From Branchiostoma floridae (lineage: Eukaryota; Chordata; Leptocardii; Amphioxiformes; Branchiostomatidae): a stretch of 64,000 nt of DNA. Positions 62,101 to 64,000 of the stretch are shown one piece after another (positions within the stretch are counted from its first letter, which is position 1; every line of letters begins with the position of its first letter). Under the pieces are notes generated by a model. That model worked only from the letters and a program-made list of their open reading frames with translations. It searched no databases and was not told the origin of the DNA. The position numbers and the translations under genes are program-made. Location of the stretch: NCBI RefSeq assembly GCF_000003815.2, contig NC_049980.1, positions 19,614,348 to 19,678,347 on the forward strand, in the 5' to 3' direction.

Positions 62101-63551
62101 TTGATAGAAGTATAGTCATCATACTATCACTAAGTCTAATTTTGAAAATAATTCCCTAAAGAATCCATACTATCACTAAGTCTAATTTTGAAAATAATTC
62201 CCTAAAGAATCCTTACCTGTAACAAAAACAAAAAACATTCAGTTGTAAATGCAGCTCAATTGTGTGGAAATATGCACTGAAGCAAGCATAGAAATAGAAT
62301 GATTAGGACAACTCAAAATGGCTATCCCCTCAAGCAGCTTACAACAGACATGCCACAACTGTGTAATACCCTACACCTACGATGAGCCTGACACTAATTG
62401 GGTATGACTGTGGATAAAAGGCTCTATTGCAGTTACTGTAAGAGATGATGTTTCAACATAGAACAATGAAAACAAGCCACAAAAATTCAGTGAGGACTTG
62501 ATACATAATGCTTTATATCCAGAGCTGGTATTGCTCTCACTTTGAAGTGCGGAGCTCTCAACACAAGTTGAGTCTCTTACAATAGCCTCCAATAGATGCT
62601 CTTAAGAGCTCAAAGAAGTGGCATTCATGTTGACATTTCCAACAGGGGATAAGTACTATCAGGGTGTAACAGAAAGCCCTTGTGAGAAGGGCTGCTGTAC
62701 AAGCTATTCCAGCCCACTTGCGTTAAGAGAAGAAAATCAACAGCACTCACTTGATCGGATTTTCTTGTACTTCGTTCTCTCGTCTATCTTGGGGATGAGC
62801 TATAAGGATGTAAACAGCACAGTCATGATTATGGACCAGCTGTGAATAGGTAATGGTTAATACACATGTAGGCACTCAAATGCTGATAATTCAAGTCATT
62901 GGCATAAGCTCTTTTTCAAAGACCTGTCACTAGCTAGACTGACACTGTCACTGAAAAGTGGTTAAAATTGTCAACCATATGTTTAAGCCATTAGCAAATC
63001 ACTGAGCCTTCAAACAACCATTCATTTAAAATAAAAGTTCTCCCAAAATGCAATAATTTGCAGAAAATTGTTGTGATTTTCCTTGAGGAGTTGTTTTTGA
63101 GCTTCTTGTCCCATACTATTCAAAACAGCCTATGCTGCATGTGGTAGCAATCCTGAACAACATCATTTCAAACTACATAAAACCCATTTCCAGGATGGTT
63201 GAGTCATACTGTGAGTCATTCAAATAACCCACAATGGTGCAAGAGGAACAGAAGATGCAAAAAGGGCCACACCAATTCAGGTTCTAGGTGGGGTTTTTTT
63301 TGTAGGAAAATAATGGAACATACAGACAAAAAAAGAAACATACAACATGTAAATATCCAAAAAGAATGAATATGTCAGTTATATATAATCTTAACCGAAG
63401 ATTTATGTAAAACGACATGCTAAACATGGTCCATGTACAAACACTGTGAGGTCGTGTATATTTCCCTATCACTTCACCTTGTTGTGCTTGTACTGCCACC
63501 AGATGTCATACGGCATCTGGAAATCAATCCTCTTCTGTCTCAGGTACTTTC
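48276..63551 (-). CDS. ASH1L: Histone-lysine N-methyltransferase ASH1L, C-terminal 916 residues (5' part outside window)
   Basis: Twenty-three minus-strand exons, phases all consistent: 63478-63551, 62751-62799, 60134-60239, 59460-59614, 58710-59017, 58224-58367, 57882-58024, 57323-57465, 55928-56080, 55589-55643, 55196-55328, 54027-54122, 52932-53090, 52193-52370, 51767-51911, 51251-51335, 50760-50941, 50558-50630, 50093-50133, 49517-49642, 49077-49128, 48827-48899, 48276-48355. Order AWS, SET, post-SET, bromodomain, PHD, BAH is unique to ASH1/ASH1L, a Trithorax-group chromatin protein that methylates H3K36 and works with MRG15 and NURF55 in the nucleus. Diagnostic words: ECSPNTC (AWS), NHSCEPN and YDYNF (SET), [14 protein letters not shown] (post-SET), FMTQF and [12 protein letters not shown] before the bromodomain, [17 protein letters not shown] (PHD), [16 protein letters not shown] (BAH). 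Human ASH1L is about 2,970 residues, so roughly two thirds (including AT-hooks) lies to the right. All catalytic landmarks appear intact. Confidence 0.96.
48560..48622. repeat. AGTACTGTAC-type self-complementary cluster in an ASH1L intron
   Basis: Repeated ctacagtac/gtactgtac words, alternating in orientation, able to fold into several hairpins. Confidence 0.7.
50558..51911 (-). CDS. ASH1L: ASH1L BAH domain (51767-51911, 51251-51335, 50760-50941, 50558-50630)
   Basis: [57 protein letters not shown], then [20 protein letters not shown]. The order and spacing equal vertebrate ASH1L. BAH domains bind chromatin or histone tails. Confidence 0.95.
52193..53090 (-). CDS. ASH1L: ASH1L PHD finger and start of BAH (52932-53090, 52193-52370)
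   Basis: An acidic stretch ([11 protein letters not shown]), then [19 protein letters not shown] and, in the next exon, VWQHCDCM ... HYLCEECDP: the complete Cys4-His-Cys3 set. [20 protein letters not shown] begins the BAH domain. The intron between the exons holds a minisatellite (52461-52838). Confidence 0.95.
52461..52838. repeat. Minisatellite with alternating 41 and 43 bp units in an ASH1L intron
   Basis: ttcagcaccaaggacagg begins at 52461, 52502, 52545, 52588, 52629, 52672, 52713, 52756, 52797 (one base changed) and a final ttcaaac at 52838. The length difference is an extra gt/tg pair. Open frames on both strands here are repeat artefacts. Confidence 0.93.
53361..53791. mobile_element. 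MITE with terminal inverted repeats and 10 bp target-site duplication
   Basis: The left end AGGGCTGGGTACCGGTAC is inverted at the right as GTACCGATACCCAGCCCT. The flanks are identical: agtcctgagt at 53351-53360 and 53792-53801. The interior is rich in CAGGTCCAGGTCCGG words in both orientations. No coding capacity. Inserted in the intron between ASH1L exons 53090 and 54027. Confidence 0.85.
54027..54122 (-). CDS. ASH1L: ASH1L exon after bromodomain
   Basis: [20 protein letters not shown] closes the last bromodomain helix (YYGKxSPxGxDVxRLRKxY in vertebrates). 32 codons, phase 0 at both ends. Confidence 0.9.
54123..55195 (-). other. ASH1L intron, nothing else recognised
   Basis: 1.07 kb, AT-rich, no repeat structure or exon evident apart from a short tacatgtacatgtat run near 54907. 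Confidence 0.6.
55196..56080 (-). CDS. ASH1L: ASH1L bromodomain (55928-56080, 55589-55643, 55196-55328)
   Basis: [20 protein letters not shown] and [15 protein letters not shown]-type helix Z/A, then [12 protein letters not shown], then [19 protein letters not shown] and FRNAE. The Pro-Asp-Pro-Leu-Asp-Leu motif is standard for bromodomains, which read acetyl-lysine. Confidence 0.93.
56081..57322 (-). other. ASH1L intron between linker and bromodomain exons
   Basis: 1.24 kb with A-rich runs near 56850-56880. The exons on each side join directly in phase, so an extra exon is not required, although vertebrate ASH1L has a few more residues here. Confidence 0.55.
57323..58024 (-). CDS. ASH1L: ASH1L linker between post-SET and bromodomain (57882-58024, 57323-57465)
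   Basis: The first exon is Gln/His-rich ([12 protein letters not shown]). The second encodes [18 protein letters not shown], the conserved segment after the catalytic core that in the human protein lies near the MRG15-binding region. Confidence 0.88.
58224..58367 (-). CDS. ASH1L: ASH1L post-SET zinc motif and basic tail
   Basis: [16 protein letters not shown] carries the post-SET Cys triad. The rest is Lys/Arg-rich ([12 protein letters not shown]), possibly nuclear-localising. Confidence 0.95.
58710..59017 (-). CDS. ASH1L: ASH1L SET catalytic domain
   Basis: 102 complete codons from [16 protein letters not shown] to [23 protein letters not shown] and ELTYDYNF are the SAM-binding and catalytic motifs (Asn-His pair and the catalytic Tyr). 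Donor gtaaac. Confidence 0.97.
59460..59614 (-). CDS. ASH1L: ASH1L AWS second half and N-flank of SET
   Basis: [20 protein letters not shown] followed by RIQRHEW completes the AWS cysteine set. [16 protein letters not shown] starts the SET domain. Confidence 0.95.
60134..60239 (-). CDS. ASH1L: ASH1L AWS domain, first half
   Basis: Acceptor ctattcag, donor gtgagg. [20 protein letters not shown] then [10 protein letters not shown] gives the first zinc-binding cysteines of the AWS (associated with SET) domain. Confidence 0.93.
60240..62750 (-). other. 2.5 kb ASH1L intron before the AWS domain
   Basis: AT-rich, no exon seen. It holds a perfect 46 bp tandem duplication at 62121-62212. Confidence 0.65.
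62121..62212. repeat. Perfect 46 bp tandem duplication
   Basis: 62121-62166 and 62167-62212 are identical (begin atactatcactaagtctaa, end aaagaatcc). Identity suggests a very recent event or an assembly artefact. Confidence 0.92.
62751..63551 (-). CDS. ASH1L: ASH1L exons upstream of AWS (63478-63551, 62751-62799)
   Basis: Encode [20 protein letters not shown] then KHNK and [16 protein letters not shown], which run directly into [11 protein letters not shown]. Acceptor and donor of both are consensus. This is the conserved pre-AWS segment. The 678 bp intron between them has no other exon. Confidence 0.85.
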
Positions 63552-63759
63552 CTGCAGCAAAGGTAGAGTACATGTTGGTACACTTCACACACTTCATAAT
63601 GTGTCCACACCAAAGATATTCTTACTTTTGACGAAATGTCTAAACAATTTCATACATCAAATTTTGTTACTCGGAGAGCTTTCAAGACTTTTTTAACCAG
63701 GTAGATCTTGTCTTGGAGCTCTCTTGAGTCTTGACTGTTTATTGATTATCACATCACAA

Positions 63760-63960
63760 GGCACAGTTACAAACAGGCTTGACATAGAGATGCCCCCTGT
63801 CCCTGTTTAAGGTGCTGTGTTGTCTACTGATGTAGATCGCCTCCCTCACACCTCTAGCAAAACCAGTCGGAGTACTGATCCAGCACCTTAACACTGTCCC
63901 AGTCTCCTGGTTCTCTTTGGTGACATGTTCCACCATATTCTTAATAAGAAATGTCTCAAT
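63760..63960 (-). mobile_element. Degenerate retroelement fragment, probably Penelope-like (GIY-YIG region C-terminus)
   Basis: On minus, pieces in shifted frames read VEHVTKENQETG, DSVKVLDQYSDWF and RGVREAIYISRQHSTLNRDR. The KVLDxxxxWFxRGVxEAIYIRxxxPxLNRDGGR string is typical of a family of retroelement ORF C-termini with a GIY-YIG-like domain. At least two frameshifts and an in-frame stop after WFC show it is dead. It sits in the ASH1L intron at the right edge. Confidence 0.62.
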
Positions 63961-64000
63961 GCCTGAGTGTTGCCGGAAAAGTGTCTACACTTTTCACATC

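Noticed and set aside
1-64000. CRISPR arrays, bacterial operons, rRNA genes, tRNA genes
   Set aside because: Nothing with direct repeat-spacer structure or rRNA similarity was seen. tRNA genes were not recognised by eye, but a covariance search would be needed to exclude them.

Overview
This is a 64 kb piece of a metazoan nuclear genome: intron-rich, AT-leaning, with GT-AG introns and many small inverted-repeat elements. Gene content points to an invertebrate deuterostome, most likely a cephalochordate (lancelet). It carries a highly conserved ASH1L histone methyltransferase with the vertebrate domain order, and two tandem genes of cytoplasmic intermediate-filament (IF) ancestry whose exon 2 (61 bp) and, in one gene, coil-2 exon (126 bp) match the vimentin-type exon sizes. 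The species call is inference.

Layout, left to right. (1) 1-3395: a + strand gene with a CUE/UBA-like helical domain and a C-terminal GPNPEL repeat, six exons reconstructed, possibly incomplete at its 5' end; a 100-N assembly gap lies at 379-478. (2) 4.5-6.3 kb: a tandem repeat of about 58 bp units built from two half-units. (3) 7932-14404: IF-like gene 1 (five exons, 470 aa). (4) 14.4-27.6 kb: no gene seen; several foldback repeats. (5) 27649-44323: IF-like gene 2 (ten exons, 711 aa). It has an R/S/Y-rich IF head and a shortened rod, then a Q/T-rich linker and a C-terminal ricin-B-type beta-trefoil domain with three QxW motifs. (6) 44.3-48.3 kb: convergent 3' region. (7) 63551-48276, minus strand: the C-terminal 916 residues of ASH1L in 23 exons, all joined with consistent phase: AWS, SET, post-SET, bromodomain, PHD, BAH and a conserved C-terminus. 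The N-terminal part lies beyond the right edge.

The most notable item is IF-like gene 2, which joins an IF-type coiled coil to a predicted carbohydrate-binding trefoil. Its tandem neighbour shares the same truncated-rod design: no normal coil 2B and no rod-end TYRKLLEGE motif. Both may be specialised or non-canonical filament proteins. ASH1L acts separately, as a nuclear H3K36 methyltransferase. Mobile-element remnants include a Penelope-like fragment, a LINE tail, a MITE with a 10 bp target-site duplication inside an ASH1L intron, and a hairpin family carrying TGACGTCA and GCCATGTTGG motifs.
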